Below, one piece after another: positions 1-11,720 of a stretch of 64,000 nucleotides of DNA. The notes beneath the pieces were generated by a model that saw nothing but the letters and a program-made list of their open reading frames with translations, was not told the DNA's origin and did not search any database. The DNA comes from Melastoma dodecandrum. Lineage: Eukaryota > Streptophyta > Magnoliopsida > Myrtales > Melastomataceae. The position numbers and the translations under genes are program-made. The stretch covers positions 1,054,001 to 1,118,000 of the forward strand of contig JARUPY010000538.1 of assembly GCA_029817715.1 (NCBI GenBank). The letters run 5' to 3'. The stretch's first letter is position 1. Each line of letters opens with the position of its first letter.

Positions 1-2280
1 TGCAAATGAAGTTACACGAGCAAACTTCATTCTTACTCTAACAGAAACAAGTCGCATGAATTCACTTGTTTCTCGCCATCTGTTTGATAGGTACATGAAC
101 TTCCTTACACAACAGAGTCAAGCAAGAGTAACAATTTCGTCAATCCTTTGATTCCTACGGACAAAGACGCAATGACGAAACACATAGAAAAGGGAAGTAT
201 CAAAACTCTACTTCGCCTTTCATATAAATGAAGTTACATGAACAAACTTCATTCCTACTTTAAAAGAAACAAGTTACATGAGCTCACTTGTTCTTTGTCC
301 TTTGCTTAGTGTAGGTACATGAACATCCTACATTACAGACAAAGGCGCGGGCGGTTGGGTGGAAAAATTTCGAACCGAAGCTTCGAAATTGCCTTTGTCA
401 TCGCCAAAGATGATCATACCAAAATGGAGTATCATCTACACTGCTCTCTAACAAAATTTCTCAGGATTCCCCAGATGGAGTCGTTTCCCCACTTCCCCAG
501 CTGAAGTCCTGTCTTCATTTAAGCTGGAGTTGATTACATACGTCGCATTCCTCAACTATCATTGAGACGGACATATCCATCTCATCTCCCCAACAGGAAT
601 ATTAACTCCCCAAGTAAGAGTCGAAGTACATGAACTAACTTCGTCTCTGCCCGTTGTCAACTGTGCAGGTACATGGGCATCCACGCAGTACGGTACAAAC
701 TCCTGAGCAACGGCGAGGGTGGTCGGGTGGAAGCCGCTCCAAGTTTAATTTAGAAGACGCAGAACACAAAAGTGCGCAAGAGCACTACAGAGGTTTGAGT
801 GTCTAAACATATTCATTTCTTAAACATTTGTGTGTCCATTTGCATATAATTCGAAACTATCTCCAATAAAAATGTTTCTGATCGAGAACGGAGAAGGCAA
901 GCCTATCCCCAAACACCTACCCAGAGTGATGAGCGCAAACACTGTAAGGATTCATACACAAGCATTCAGGCGGATGGCGAATCCTTTGACAAAAGATGCT
1001 CTAAACCGGAATGAGATCGAGCATTTTTTCTCTACCCCAAACACAAAACATCAACCATTACTAACCCCTTCCAAGCCAAAGTTGAAGTTTTCATATACAC
1101 TACACCTAACAAGTCTAAGGACCGCCTCATATCGAGGTTAAAAGGGAGATCTTGTAGCTAGAAACCCGAAAGCAACGGATCGTAGAGGCTACACTTCCTT
1201 CAGATTCAGGCGAAGAAGTATCATCGACAGTTAAGCCCACCAGCTGAATCGTTCCCAAGGGCTGAACTCCTCGAAGAACTTCTCAAGAAACACAGATTCC
1301 AAAGAAAATTATCAGAAAACAAAGCGGGGCAAATCCCTGTAGTTCAGCAAGCAAAAGAAGAATTAGCACAAAGACCAAAAGTTTTTAAAGAAAGTGCAAA
1401 ATCAAAATCAAAAGAGCAAAAACAAAGCATCAGGACTGACATTGACGGTCGCAAAAGCAAAGATGCTACCATTCTAAAACAAAGCTTTCCCCAAAGTGGA
1501 TTGTTCACAGCAACGAGTAAACTAATTCCTCATCCCCAACAAAGCACATCAACTGGTGAGCTGTCTGAAAGATGAAGAATTTGCTTGAATGATGGAATCT
1601 CTACAATCCAGTAGCTTCCGATGAGGTCCTTAAACTTCTTCTTTCAAACAATTGATTTAAGCTTCCACTTAAAAGGCCTTATGCCAAAGCCACATGATAA
1701 CCCTAGTAAAGACTCCTTCGACCGGTACATGAGCATCCATGTCAAAGGAATTCTGAAATCCAACTGACACGGCTTCCAGAAATGAAAGTTAAACACGCGA
1801 GAAATCAGCGAACCTTCTCTGCTCTCGCTTAGAAACAGAGTACATGTGCATAATGTGCATGTGCATTTAGTTGTTTTCATTGTGACTAATGATTTTCTTG
1901 AAGAGCTTTCAGGGTACATGTCGACCAAAGACGATCTCGAAATATAATTTGAGGTATTCCTGGTATCCTTGCGAGAAAATCTTTTCAGATTCTCTCCCAA
2001 GGAGGGGCAAACTATAATACCTCAAATTAATGCGTTCACCGCGAACAATTATCTTAGCCCCATGATAAACCCAACATTCATTAAAATGGCCAAAGCCCAA
2101 GGTGCCAGAGGTTTGGAATGGTTGATCGTTTCTTTGCCTGGATCCTCTTGTTATTCCTTTCTCATAAAGCCAACAGATTACATAATTGTTTGCTTACCAA
2201 TTTTTTGTAAGCAACAATTGCGGTTTCGATTATGCAACATTACCCTTTGATCTAATTTCCGTTTTCCATGAATAATCAAG
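1..2280. repeat. Degenerate repeat region with a family of small hairpins
   Basis: No intact gene is visible here. The stretch carries many short imperfect inverted repeats whose loop is a variant of TACATGAAC or TACATGAGCAT while the stem differs each time. Examples are at 230-250 (stem GAAGTT/AACTTC), 267-291 (ACAAGT/ACTTGT), 309-332 (TGTAGG/CCTACA) and 630-650 (CGAAGT/ACTTCG). Bases 4-110 and 226-335 are diverged direct copies of each other. At about 1144 and again near 2310 a frame reads roughly G-D-L-x-x-R, which resembles the C-terminal integrase motif of Ty3/gypsy polyproteins. The region is therefore probably an old LTR-retrotransposon remnant, but the family is not recognised. Confidence 0.45.
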
Positions 2281-3640
2281 TAAAAGGGGACATCCCCTAG
2301 CGAAGAAAAATGAGATGGGGATCTCTGAGGCTAGAAACTAATAAAAACTCCCACTGCAAAAGATTGCCGCAGATGCAGCCACTGCTGAACATTCCAAAGC
2401 ATAGGTTCCATTCACAGGGAAGCCATAAAATTGTCCCGCCGACCTCTAGAATACAACATCTGAGTACACAAAGGCCTACTCTATCCTAGCTCTGCATGTC
2501 TAGCTTCAATCACCTAAGGATGACGCTTGGGTTCCATGGTCTCGAACAAGCGGAGAGAAATGCATCTCTTTTCTTTGATTTGTACAAGATGTGCCCTCGA
2601 ACGGGTCGTTCCAGCCAGTCAGAGCGAAACAACGACATTTTCAGCTCGGACAATCAACAGTTTGTCAAAAACCAGCGCCAGAGAAAGTTATAATAAGGAA
2701 CCAACAAATGAAACCAGCTTCATGATGCAGCAATCCGTGAGACCATCACAAAGAAAAATCTTTTGTAGTTAGGCTGGTAGTAGCAATAAATTGGACAATT
2801 CTGTCAATATTCCACATCAAGATTCTGGTACCTCTACATTACAAGACATTAATGGAGTTGAAAAGGGTGCTCTGCCTCCTACAAGCTCTCGACCAGAAGG
2901 AACCATTGTGAATGGATGTAGTTTGCTCAACCATAAGGTCGTAAATTTTGAAGAGACAAATCGTCTTACCATGCTTTCTGCACCAAAGATGCAGACATTC
3001 AAGAAGCCGATCGAGAAGATGGATTCATGCTTGTTTGCCATTGGCTGAAGAATGGGAAAACATGGAGAAGTCCTTCTACTGCGGATTCTAGCGAGAATAC
3101 TCTGACTTTCAGCTTTCCTGGGATGCCTTCAGACAAGAAGAATCTCAAGTCCAACCAGCCAGTATCCGAGACAATTAATTCAGAAAAAGGAGCCGATCAT
3201 TGCTTCATCTGTGTTTGGTTTTAATATGAAACCAAAATAGCCCAACCCCAAAGCAAATAGCCATTTGCCAAAAACCAAGACAGTTCTCAGCCCAATCCAA
3301 AGTAAGGAGCTGATCAAGTCCAAACCCACGAAACCAGCCCACAAGGAAAACAAAACCAAGCCCAGATCGGAATAAGAAGGAAAGCCTACCCGCAATCTCC
3401 CGACAAGAATCCCACTTGCGCGCACGTTGCACAGTCTGGGGATTCTCCTGCCACGCACCAGCCTCGGTCTGCCCCTGTAGAGAAGGTTCTGATTCAGCAA
3501 CGTCCAAGAAGATCCTGTCCCCTAACGGCTTGTCCTCTCAACCAGAGTCGAACCAGAAGGGAACTGAATGGAAACCAGGTTATGAAGCGGAGGGAGAATG
3601 GAGAAGAATCAAGGAGGAACGGGAGACAAACTAGAAGACT
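2281..3640. other. Intergenic sequence without recognisable gene
   Basis: Several open frames of 65 to 110 codons overlap on both strands (for example 2791-3048 plus and 3180-3500 minus). None shows a domain, a conserved motif or a convincing splice structure. The A-rich, simple character suggests decayed repeat sequence. Confidence 0.4.
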
Positions 3641-5435
3641 TCTGGTTCGGGGGAAGGTAAAAGAGTATATAAGAAGAAGGGGAAGCAGAACAAAAAGAGG
3701 GGGGGGGACTCATCTATTTTTGAAGAGGAGGGTTGGATCAAACAGTGGACCAATCCTCTGAAAACGAAACATTCTTCATTCTTCTTGAAGGAAACCGGGG
3801 GAGGATCTCGAAGCCATCGACCTCCCTCCCTTGTTTCCTGAGCTTCTCCAGCTTCTTCTGTTTTCATCACAGCTCCCACTTTCCAGCCATCCTTCAACAG
3901 CATCCTCGCCAAGGTAAGAGAGATGGAAGTCAGCCCAGGAACCCCCTCGATGACCAACCAAGACAGGACAACCAACAACAACGCTAAGGAGAACGCCTTA
4001 CCTCAGTTCGCAGCCGGCTTCAGCTCCATTTGATACGACAGCAGTGGCACTGACCCTCAACAACGGATGTCCACCCATGGCAGCGGCAGAGACGGCCTCC
4101 TCTTAGACAAACCAATAAGCCCCGACTCCCACCATCAGCGAGGAGTTTTCTTTTTGCATTAACACACTTCTCTTCCTGCGCAGGTACCCATCCGAAGATG
4201 GTCTAACCCTCCAGCTGTAGAGGTTACTATCTTCAAGGAAAATTCCGGGTTACTGAAGCACAGAGGATCACGGTGGCAACAGTTTCCCTGTGGGCGTCTA
4301 GCAACGGTTCCCCGTCTTCTCCGGTCGAACCAACCTTCGCAGTTTTCCCCAAGCTTCATGCACCAGCTCGACACCAAGGTCCAGAGAAGCTGTTGCGCAT
4401 CGGTGTCGCCCAGATTGTCGAACCTTAACTCTTCTTCGGCTTCCTCATCCCCGGAAAGAACCATTCTGTCTCCCCATCAACGGTCGTCTCCGAATCAGGC
4501 GACCAGCCCCCGTTTCTCCGGCATCCCCAATAGGAGCCCAAATCCGGTAGAACCTTCTTCCGGGGACCTTCAGCACCAGCGGCAGCCAAGGCTCAGTAAC
4601 GGCGAACTCACCCCTCTCCGGCACTCCCTCGGCGGAATCACTTCCCTCCGGCTTCGTCCCTCAACCAACGGCCCCGCAGCGGCGTCCTCCCTCAGCCTAC
4701 CTCCCTCCGGCGCTCCCTCCGCCGACAGTAGCAAATCGCTACTTCCCCTGGTCCCCTCACAACTCACGGTGGCAGCCTCGATCTCCTCTGGCCCAGTGGC
4801 CGCTGATCAGCATCCTCCAGCGTTCCCGGCGGCGGCAGCCTCGCCACTCCCCTCCTGGCGCTCGACGGAGACAGAAAGCTCGAACCTTCAGCCCACAGCC
4901 CGTCCCTGCGTTCCCCCTTCGGCGTTGGCAAAGCTGTAGAGAAGCATCCCCGGGCGTAGGCAACTCCGGCGACACACGCCACAGCGGAACCCCCCCCCCC
5001 CCAGATCTGGTAGCCGACGCGACTTCTTCGCTACCTCTCCAAATTCGGTCTTCCCCAGGCAAAATCGAGCCCGACGACGGCAACCCATGCCAGCTGACCC
5101 ACCCCCGGTTTCCCTCGGCATCCACCTCTCCCAGGTGCTGCTGGACCTCACGGGGTTGGAACACCGTTCCTCGACGTCCAGGACCGGCGGCTCCAGCAAC
5201 TCATCCAAGTTCGACCCCGATCGTGACAACCCTTGGGAGTCTTCATCCCCCACGACGGCATCTCCGCAGCCTCCGAGGTCTCCTCCTCGCGACACCCCGC
5301 ACGCGACCCACACGAAAGGTAAGAGCTTTTCTTCAATTTTGATTGTTCCCTTTGAGATTTGTCTGTGTTGTTCAATTTCTATGATTCGTATGCCAAGGTT
5401 CATGCTAACACTTAGGACAGGGGTAATAATTTAAT
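3641..5435. other. GC-rich, low-complexity open region (possible truncated gene or element 5' end)
   Basis: A TATA-like string (GAGTATATAAG) lies at about 3663. It is followed by a long C-rich stretch rich in CTC, TCC and GGC triplets. Plus-strand frames at 4358-4939 and 5087-5434 translate to Ser/Pro-rich, low-complexity protein. The minus strand is also open over much of the same stretch, as expected for GC-rich DNA. A good donor-like site (AAAG followed by GTAAGAGC) is at about 5317. Beyond about 5435 base composition changes sharply to AT-rich repeat. It could be a first exon cut off by repeat insertion or the leader of a transposon; I recognise no domain. Confidence 0.25.
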
Positions 5436-5729
5436 ATTACTAAAATGAACGATTGCCCTTTAGCTATTTTAAATGTCATTCGACTATACATGTATTTCGT
5501 TTGACTGATTATCGTTCGACTGTGTTGCGTACATCTCCTTTTAAAAATTTGAAAATTTTATAAAGTGTTATTTTTGACAATATATATAAAAATTGACACT
5601 AAAATGATTTATCAAAATTAGGATAGTAAGACATACCTTACATTCCTTGTTAATTGATTGAGTTTTATCAAATTCAATAATACTAACCACTCTTATATTT
5701 TCTTCGCATGTACACTGAGCATGTAACTT

Positions 5730-6257
5730 CGGAAGACCAAATTCAAACTTTCGAAGATCACACGAAGACGCGTGTATCAAACCGCGTGGTTCTACCCCGG
5801 CCTAAAAAACCGCGGGCTTGAAGACAAAGCGGCCCCAACCTTCACCAAAGGTACAAAGGGGAGGTGCGGGCCTCCCCGAATTTTACTTTAAGCCCATATG
5901 TAACGGGTTGCGGGCCCAAGTGCATAGGCCCGCAACCACCGCCCTTCCCCGCTCTCTTTCATCTCGTTTATTGTTTGTGATTGCACGCATGACTTAGGCT
6001 TTAGGTTTATGTCGTGTGTTGATTTTTAATCAAACAAACCTAAATTCGGGTCCAACACCCGTTAAAACGTCGATACGAGTCCGGCCCACTCCCGGATCGG
6101 GTCCAACACCCGTCAATCAAAAGTAACTTTTTGGACAAATCGCCACCCTTTTCGCATGTGGTAAAGTACTAAGGTTAGTAAATAGGAATCCCCGAACCCA
6201 GACTCTGATTTTTCCGACTTAAAATCACATTTTTAAACTAAGTCGGTGGCGACTCCG
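5730..6257 (+). repeat. LTR-like copy, left arm of an inverted pair
   Basis: This block is matched in reverse complement by 7428-7990. Shared strings include CGCGTGTATCAAAC (near 5770), AAAGCGGCCCCAACC (near 5827), and the sequence around 'gtgcataggccc' (near 5920). It ends at 6247-6257 with TGGCGACTCCG, the start of a primer-binding site complementary to the 3' end of plant tRNA-Arg. A tRNA-Arg primer is known for Ogre/Tat-type gypsy elements, so this is probably an LTR remnant in plus orientation. The boundaries are approximate and no target duplication was identified. Confidence 0.5.
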
Positions 6258-6299
6258 AATAAAATGTTTCCAAAGCTAAACTGAACCCCACTACCCTTT

Positions 6300-6790
6300 T
6301 TTTTTCGGAGCCATTTGAGGTGAGGTGACGGCTGCTCGAGCCGCTCGAGCCGCTCCTTGGGCCCTCCCCGAAATTCGCGAGCGAGGCCTTAACGCAGCCT
6401 TTCGCTCGCCGCCTCCAGGGAACTGGAGACGGTTGGCGAAACGCCCCGCAGACCCGTTCGCGAACCAAGGGAAGGCTCAACCCGGGGCCCCTTTCCGCAG
6501 CGTCCGGCGTTCGAGCCGTAACGCCGACCGGACTGGGCCTCGGGGGAGCGGGCCCGGATCCTCGGGCTGCCCGAACCGCCATCGCGCGCTGCTAGGCCGG
6601 AAGGGCGCTGCGTACACCAATCGACTTCCATGCGGATCAGGTGAAAGAGACCTCCTAGCTTCTGTTGCACGAACTCCCGTTCTGAGGGTCTGAGAACATC
6701 GAGCCATCGTCGAAGCGATTTAGTAGACGGAATCTCCTTGCGTAGCGCTATTGACTCCATGAGGTCAGCCTGCATGCTTGGACGTCATTC
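6300..6790 (-). pseudogene. Retroelement ORF remnant, possibly PMD-like gag region
   Basis: The minus-strand frame 6389-6775 includes the string REFVQQKLGGLFHLIRMEVDW and, before it, a Leu/Trp-rich segment. From memory this resembles the conserved N-terminal ORF region (plant-mobile-domain-like) found upstream of gag in Tat/Ogre-type gypsy elements. Downstream the frame degrades into GC-rich, Arg- and Pro-rich sequence. Orientation fits the minus-strand LTR-like copy at 7428-7990 and the primer-site match at 7298-7311. It is too short and truncated to be functional. Confidence in the family is low because no search could be run. Confidence 0.35.
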
Positions 6791-7297
6791 AATTGTAAAA
6801 ACAATCCAATCCAAATCCTAATATGATGTGTATTTGCACACGAGTTCTTTATGTTTGAAGAATGATTACATTGAACAAATATATTGATGTATCAACTATT
6901 AATCAACAGGCACTCATACATAATGAATGTAAATGACTGTAGTAATATAAATAAGGAAGATAGGGAAGGGAGAAAAGGAATCGAGGAAACCCCCGCAACC
7001 AACCCAAACCGCTGCAAAATGAACAAAGTTAGTGCTTACAATATATCGCATACAAAACATACCTGAAACCAGTCCCTGCACAGGTAATAGTCACTTAGTA
7101 ACAAACAAATGCATATGCGGCGTCTGGTACCTGGTTCGGGCACTCCTAGACATGCCTAGTAAGCGGTAAACGAACACAACCATGAGAGCAAACAAAAGGC
7201 ACCGAGCCAAGCAAGTACATACGCAAACAAGAACTCCCCTCCGCCTGTGGGTTTAAAATGTAAGAGTGTTCGAAAAGACTCCACATGCGGAAGTCCA

Positions 7298-7311
7298 CAG
7301 CGGAGTCGCCA
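7298..7311 (-). other. tRNA-Arg type primer-binding site
   Basis: The minus strand reads TGGCGACTCCGCTG, complementary to the 3' terminal bases of a plant tRNA-Arg including CCA. This is the priming site expected just inside the 5' LTR of Ogre/Tat-like gypsy elements. A shorter match (TGGCGACTCCG) is at 7428-7438 minus, and another diverged one at 34788-34798 minus. Confidence 0.5.
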
Positions 7312-7315
7312 TCCG

Positions 7316-7995
7316 GGATGTACGTGCGCCTTCCGGCCTAGCACGCGCGCGCGGGCGCTAGTCCCTCATCCAAAAATGGCTCCGTTTGTAAAAAAATGTA
7401 TTGTTGTTTAACCTAGGTAAACAATTACGGAGTCGCCACCGACTTTTATTTTAAAACTGTTAAGTCGGAAAAACAGCTGGTTCGGGGATTCTTAATTACT
7501 AACTCTTACACTTAAACATGCGAAAAGGTGGCGTTTGCTCCGAAAGTTTGCTTTTGGTTAACGGGTGTTGAACCCGATCCGGGCATGACTCCGGACTCAT
7601 GTCAATGTTTTACGGGCGTTGGACCCGATTCAGGCTTTTTGAGCCCGAACTCATGTGTATTGGTTTAGCAAACAAACATGCGACGATAAAATCCTGAAAG
7701 CCTAATAACATGCACAGCAACCACAGATCAAGTATTTAGATCAAATGGAGCGGGGAAGGGTGGTGATCGTGGGCCTATGCACTTGGGCCCACGACCCGTT
7801 ACATGTGGAAATAATAAAACTTCGGGAGGCCCGCACCTCCCTCATGTACCTGAAATGACGGTTGGGGCCGCTTTATAATCTTGACATCGCGGTTTTTACA
7901 CACGCGGAGAAATCCACGCAGTTTGATACACGCGCCTTCGAGTAGTTTTCGGTCTTTGGCCTCCGTCTTGTTGGACCCTCGCAATAATGTCCAGA
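7316..7995 (-). repeat. LTR-like copy, right arm of an inverted pair
   Basis: This is the reverse-complement counterpart of 5730-6257. The similarity runs from the TGGCGACTCCG complement at 7428-7438 to about 7950, with small indels. The part between 7316 and 7427 has no counterpart in the left arm. Together with the primer site at 7298-7311 it looks like a minus-strand 5' LTR with a short piece of internal sequence. The element is truncated at the junction with the left arm. Confidence 0.5.
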
Positions 7996-7999
7996 TATT

Positions 8000-8340
8000 C
8001 ATGTAATGAAAACCAAAGAAAGGGATTAGAAAATCCTAATTTCAAGACATGCCAAAGAATTAGAATTGAAATTATAATTCTTTAAATATTAAATGAAATT
8101 TTTTAAGCAATTGGTATGATTTTTGTGTAGAATAAAGAGAAACATGAAAAGAAACACGAACTTATAAAAGTATCAATAAAATTAATTCTTACTAAGCTTT
8201 TTGTAAATCAAAGCACGTAAAATAAAATAAAATTTTAAAACGAAAATTCGGTAAAACATTTGGAAATGCATTCACAAATTAAAAATAGAAAATATTAATC
8301 GTTAAATTGATGAAATGAAATAAGATAAAAAAAATGAAAG
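8000..8340. other. AT-rich intergenic sequence
   Basis: Rich in A and T with no frame of note. It separates the inverted LTR-like pair from the GC-richer block at 8340-9300. Nothing functional is seen. Confidence 0.4.
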
Positions 8341-9850
8341 CTTCCGTTACCTTCGAGGATGAGAATCCTTTGACCACCTGAGGGTAGCCGAAGCTGAGTA
8401 CGGGCAGCATGTTCCCCGAAACCATCAAGCAAAGAAGAGTCTGAGATGTCGGAACCACGGCTTTTGGGAGGAGAAGGACGATTGGAGCCACGTCTCCGAG
8501 TCTGAACTCTAGGGCGCCCAACGGAGCAGTGGCTGACTAAGATTGAGAATCGCATTGCCGCCTCTTTCGTGACCGTCCTTGAACCAATTGCGGGGCTGGT
8601 CCAGCGGGGAGCCGCTTTGGGGCCGCCACCGAGGTCTGGAAGAAGCGGGATCTGCGAGGAGAGGAGGGGACTAGACGTTCTTCAGGGAGTCGATGAAGCA
8701 TGATTCTGCAAGGGAAGTGAGCACTCCCGCTGCTGTTGGTTTTGGAGACGTCGGGGAAGATGGTTTCGTCGCTGCCGATTCAGAAGACTCAGGGAGAAGA
8801 CAGGTTCGTCACTGCCGGTTTTCTAGAAGCAAGGGGAACAGTGTTGGCTAGGGAGTGGAACGCCGACAAAGGTGCCGAGCTGCTGACGTTGTTGCCGTTG
8901 AGGTCTGGGTCGACAACCGGAGAAGATGGGGTAGCCTGATCCCAAGAGTAAGGATGCAGGGGGACGTCGCCGCTCGATCTAGATACGACCGCTGTCGGAT
9001 CTGAGGAAATCGTTGATGTAGGAGACTTTGCTGCTGGAGGGGATGCCGCTGACAGAAGGGACGTCGGGGAAGACGTGGTTCACCGTTGGGTTCACTACTA
9101 GGTTTGGGACCAGGAATCGCCTGTGGCCACCGATGATTTCATAGAGTCCGCCAAGTTGATTGGTGGAGGTTTGAGAGCCGAGACAGATGCTGGGCATGTC
9201 CTAGGAAATTGTCTGAGGAGCCCGGCAACAGAGGAGGGTAGGCCATTGGAAGACGTAGACCCGGGGTTTACTTCTATCTGACCTGCACGAGTAAAATAAA
9301 GACATCAAAGCAAAAAGGACTTCCCGTGACGCTCCTGTAGGTCACGGGAAGCAGATACGCCTATTCTTGTCAAAGGATAGTCTAATGAGTGGCTGGCTAT
9401 AGATAAATGAGGAAGACGGTCGCGGCTCCAGGAAGACCCATGAGATATTTCGATCTTCTTTATTGATTGGGAGGCATACTGCTGGACCTCCATCTTTGGT
9501 ATTCATGTGACTTCGAGGTCTCGACAATGTGGATCTGGATTGGTAGAGAGGGGTTTCCATGTCTTTGGCATGGTCTTACCTTGGCTAGAGGCTGACGAAG
9601 ATGCGACCGGGGCGGGACTGCTAGTCTTTCTGGTGGATGGTTGAGTTCTCTGTTTCTCTCTGTATGTCGCTCTCTGTCCCAGTCTGTGGGGAATAAGAAG
9701 GGACTCCCCAACAGGGATCGTGTCCAGATTTTTGTTCCAAAAATCTCGGGGAGGAGAGGTGAGTGGGGAAGCCGTTGAGCGTCCAAAAATCTCGGGTGTG
9801 AGGGGTGAGTGGGGGTCTGCAGGACTAACCAGAGAATCCTAACAAGAACC
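8340..9850 (-). other. Open GC-rich block, possible gene fragment on the minus strand
   Basis: Overlapping minus-strand frames (8295-8555, 9460-9786) contain the string QLRLPSGG, which faintly resembles the C-terminal segment of SRC2-like C2-domain proteins. A donor-like junction (CGAAG followed by GTAACG) lies at about 8352. A C2-like fragment at 35.8 kb ends at a similar exon edge. Near 9741-9830 a sequence of about 45 bases ('ccaaaaatctcggg' followed by 'gtgagtgggg') is repeated in tandem. I cannot assign a function; this may be a decayed, captured gene fragment. Confidence 0.2.
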
Positions 9851-9879
9851 TTTCGACAGAATGTGTCTTCTTCTTTTTC

Positions 9880-10860
9880 TTTTTTTTTTTAAAAAAAAAT
9901 GTTGATATAGAATTCATGCTGATGCGGATGTCTAATGAAATGCATACACCTAATCTCTTGTTGAATGATACTCTTAAGTCAATTTCGAAGCAAAAGATTT
10001 TTTTTTTTCTGTTGTTTTCTGCATGTTCTTCATAATGTCTGATGTTCTTTCCCATTTTTGCAATCAACTGTGATGAACATGAATAGATATACGGCAGCAA
10101 AAAGTTATCATGTGGTTATTTCATTTTTGTGATGCCCATATGTTCCACTTCTAAAATGAACACTACTGGATGTTTTGCTTGTTTGAAGGGCAAAAAGTTC
10201 AAGAGTTGTCAAACACTGTTGCAACACGCCATCATGGTCTCAAAGATGGCCCGGAAGAGAGCACACAAAGCCTTAGCATTGGTGGTTCATCAGGTTCTAG
10301 GTTGGGATTTTGAAGGGCTGCTAGTCCTCGAGAGGAAAGGACAGTCGTTGAACCAGTCCTTATCGGTGCCGATGAGCATGACTAATACATTGCGGTGGTT
10401 TGAGTTGGAGATACTGCACTGTGTATACAGCAATGACTTTGCTTCTCTCGTCTGTGCTGATTACTGGTCTCTGTGTTTCAAACTTGGTGCCGAATCAGGC
10501 AAGAGTCCTGTGGCATCATCCATAGCTCGAGTTCTCTGTAATATTTGGCTTCATGCAGTGGGTAATATTTGTAGCATTTTCTTCAAGTTGCTGGGTGATG
10601 CTGGTGTTGAAAAAGAAGAATGTATTTGTTGTTCCTTCTATCTGAGATTTTTCTAGTCATCGCCCAAACAGGCAACGTCGTCGTTCCTCTCGGAAGGCCC
10701 ATCTTCCTCGACACTATTATTGTCTATCAGAGATCGACGAAGCTTCTCGAATAATGGTGGAGATGTTGTACGATTATGTTTGTTGTCTAGTTGCTTTTCC
10801 CAAAGATCCCTGAATTCTGGGCTTATGGTAAAATGTTTGCTAAAGATAATAATTTAATTT
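9880..10860. other. Unassigned region with one 175-codon frame
   Basis: A plus-strand frame at 10129-10656 could encode 175 residues, but it has no recognised domain, is Cys- and hydrophobic-rich and shows no clear splice structure. It lies just upstream of the Ca2+-ATPase pseudogene and in the same orientation. It may be intron or unrelated debris. No function is assigned. Confidence 0.2.
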
Positions 10861-10949
10861 TTTGTTGTGAGCTCTCCCAAATCCTTTCACTCTTTTAAAA
10901 GGTTTCGCTCTCAATATCCCAGGCTCATGGGGGTTCAAAAGCTTTCAAG

Positions 10950-11720
10950 GATCATCGCCCTCGTCACTATCATCATCATCCCTGCTTGCATGATCAGCAT
11001 TACTCCCATTATTGAACTCGAAATTCTCAAAACCAAGCGGGACAATTCGGGCCTGCATCATCAACACCAGCATGTGATTGGCAAGATGCAAAGACAAATA
11101 CACGAGGCTTCCCTGGAGTAGACGGACACCCCCCCCCTGAAGAGAAAGCTGAACGAGTTCGGAGGTAGGCTTATAATAGTGATCGGGGTTGTTTGCCTGG
11201 TTGTTTGGGTTACGAACTACAAGAACTTCCTATCATGGGAGATCGTGGACGGATTGGTGGGCAAACATCCAGTTCTCCTTCCAGAAGTGCACCTATTATT
11301 TTGAGATTGCCGTCACGCTTGCCGCGGCGGCGATTCCCGGAGGGCTTCCAGCTGTCATCACTACTTGGCCTTGGGCACGAGGGAAAATGGCACAAAAGAA
11401 TGCGATAGTTCGCAGGTTTCCTAGTGTAGAAACTCTGGGGTGCATGACCGTGATTTGTTCGGGCAAGACAGGACTTTGACGACAAATCAAATGTCCGTGG
11501 CAGAATTCTTTACCTTGGGTGGTAAACCGACATTGCTGGGAATCTTCCTTGTTCAAGGCATGACCTACGATCCAAGGGATGGCATGATATCTGAATGGAA
11601 TTGTTATAATATGGATGCTAGCCTATAATTTGTAGCAGAAATCTGTGCGGCGCTGATGTATATAATGATGGGCGTCTTTTCCATCGGTAGACCCGTTAGC
11701 CACTGAATTCATTTCATCCT
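10950..11720 (+). pseudogene. ER-type Ca2+-ATPase (ECA) pseudogene fragment
   Basis: The sequence covers the middle of a P2A-type Ca2+ pump, the family that loads Ca2+ into the plant ER. In order one sees QIHEASLE (about 11091-11120), a transmembrane segment ending NYKNFLSWE, a second one with [13 protein letters not shown], then [20 protein letters not shown]. These are followed by the phosphorylation region, TTNQMSVAEFFTLGGKP, and TYDPRDG with CYNMDASL. It is clearly dead. A TAG follows QIHEASLE at 11119-11121, frames shift at least twice, the PEGLP motif reads PGGLP, and the catalytic DKTGT reads GKTGL, losing the phosphorylated Asp. The N-terminal actuator part, the nucleotide-binding core and the C-terminal membrane domain are not seen. 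The similarity is from recalled family sequence. Confidence 0.8.

Noticed and set aside
4358..4939. 193-codon Ser/Pro-rich frame
   Set aside because: Low complexity in GC-rich DNA with open frames on both strands and no recognisable domain.
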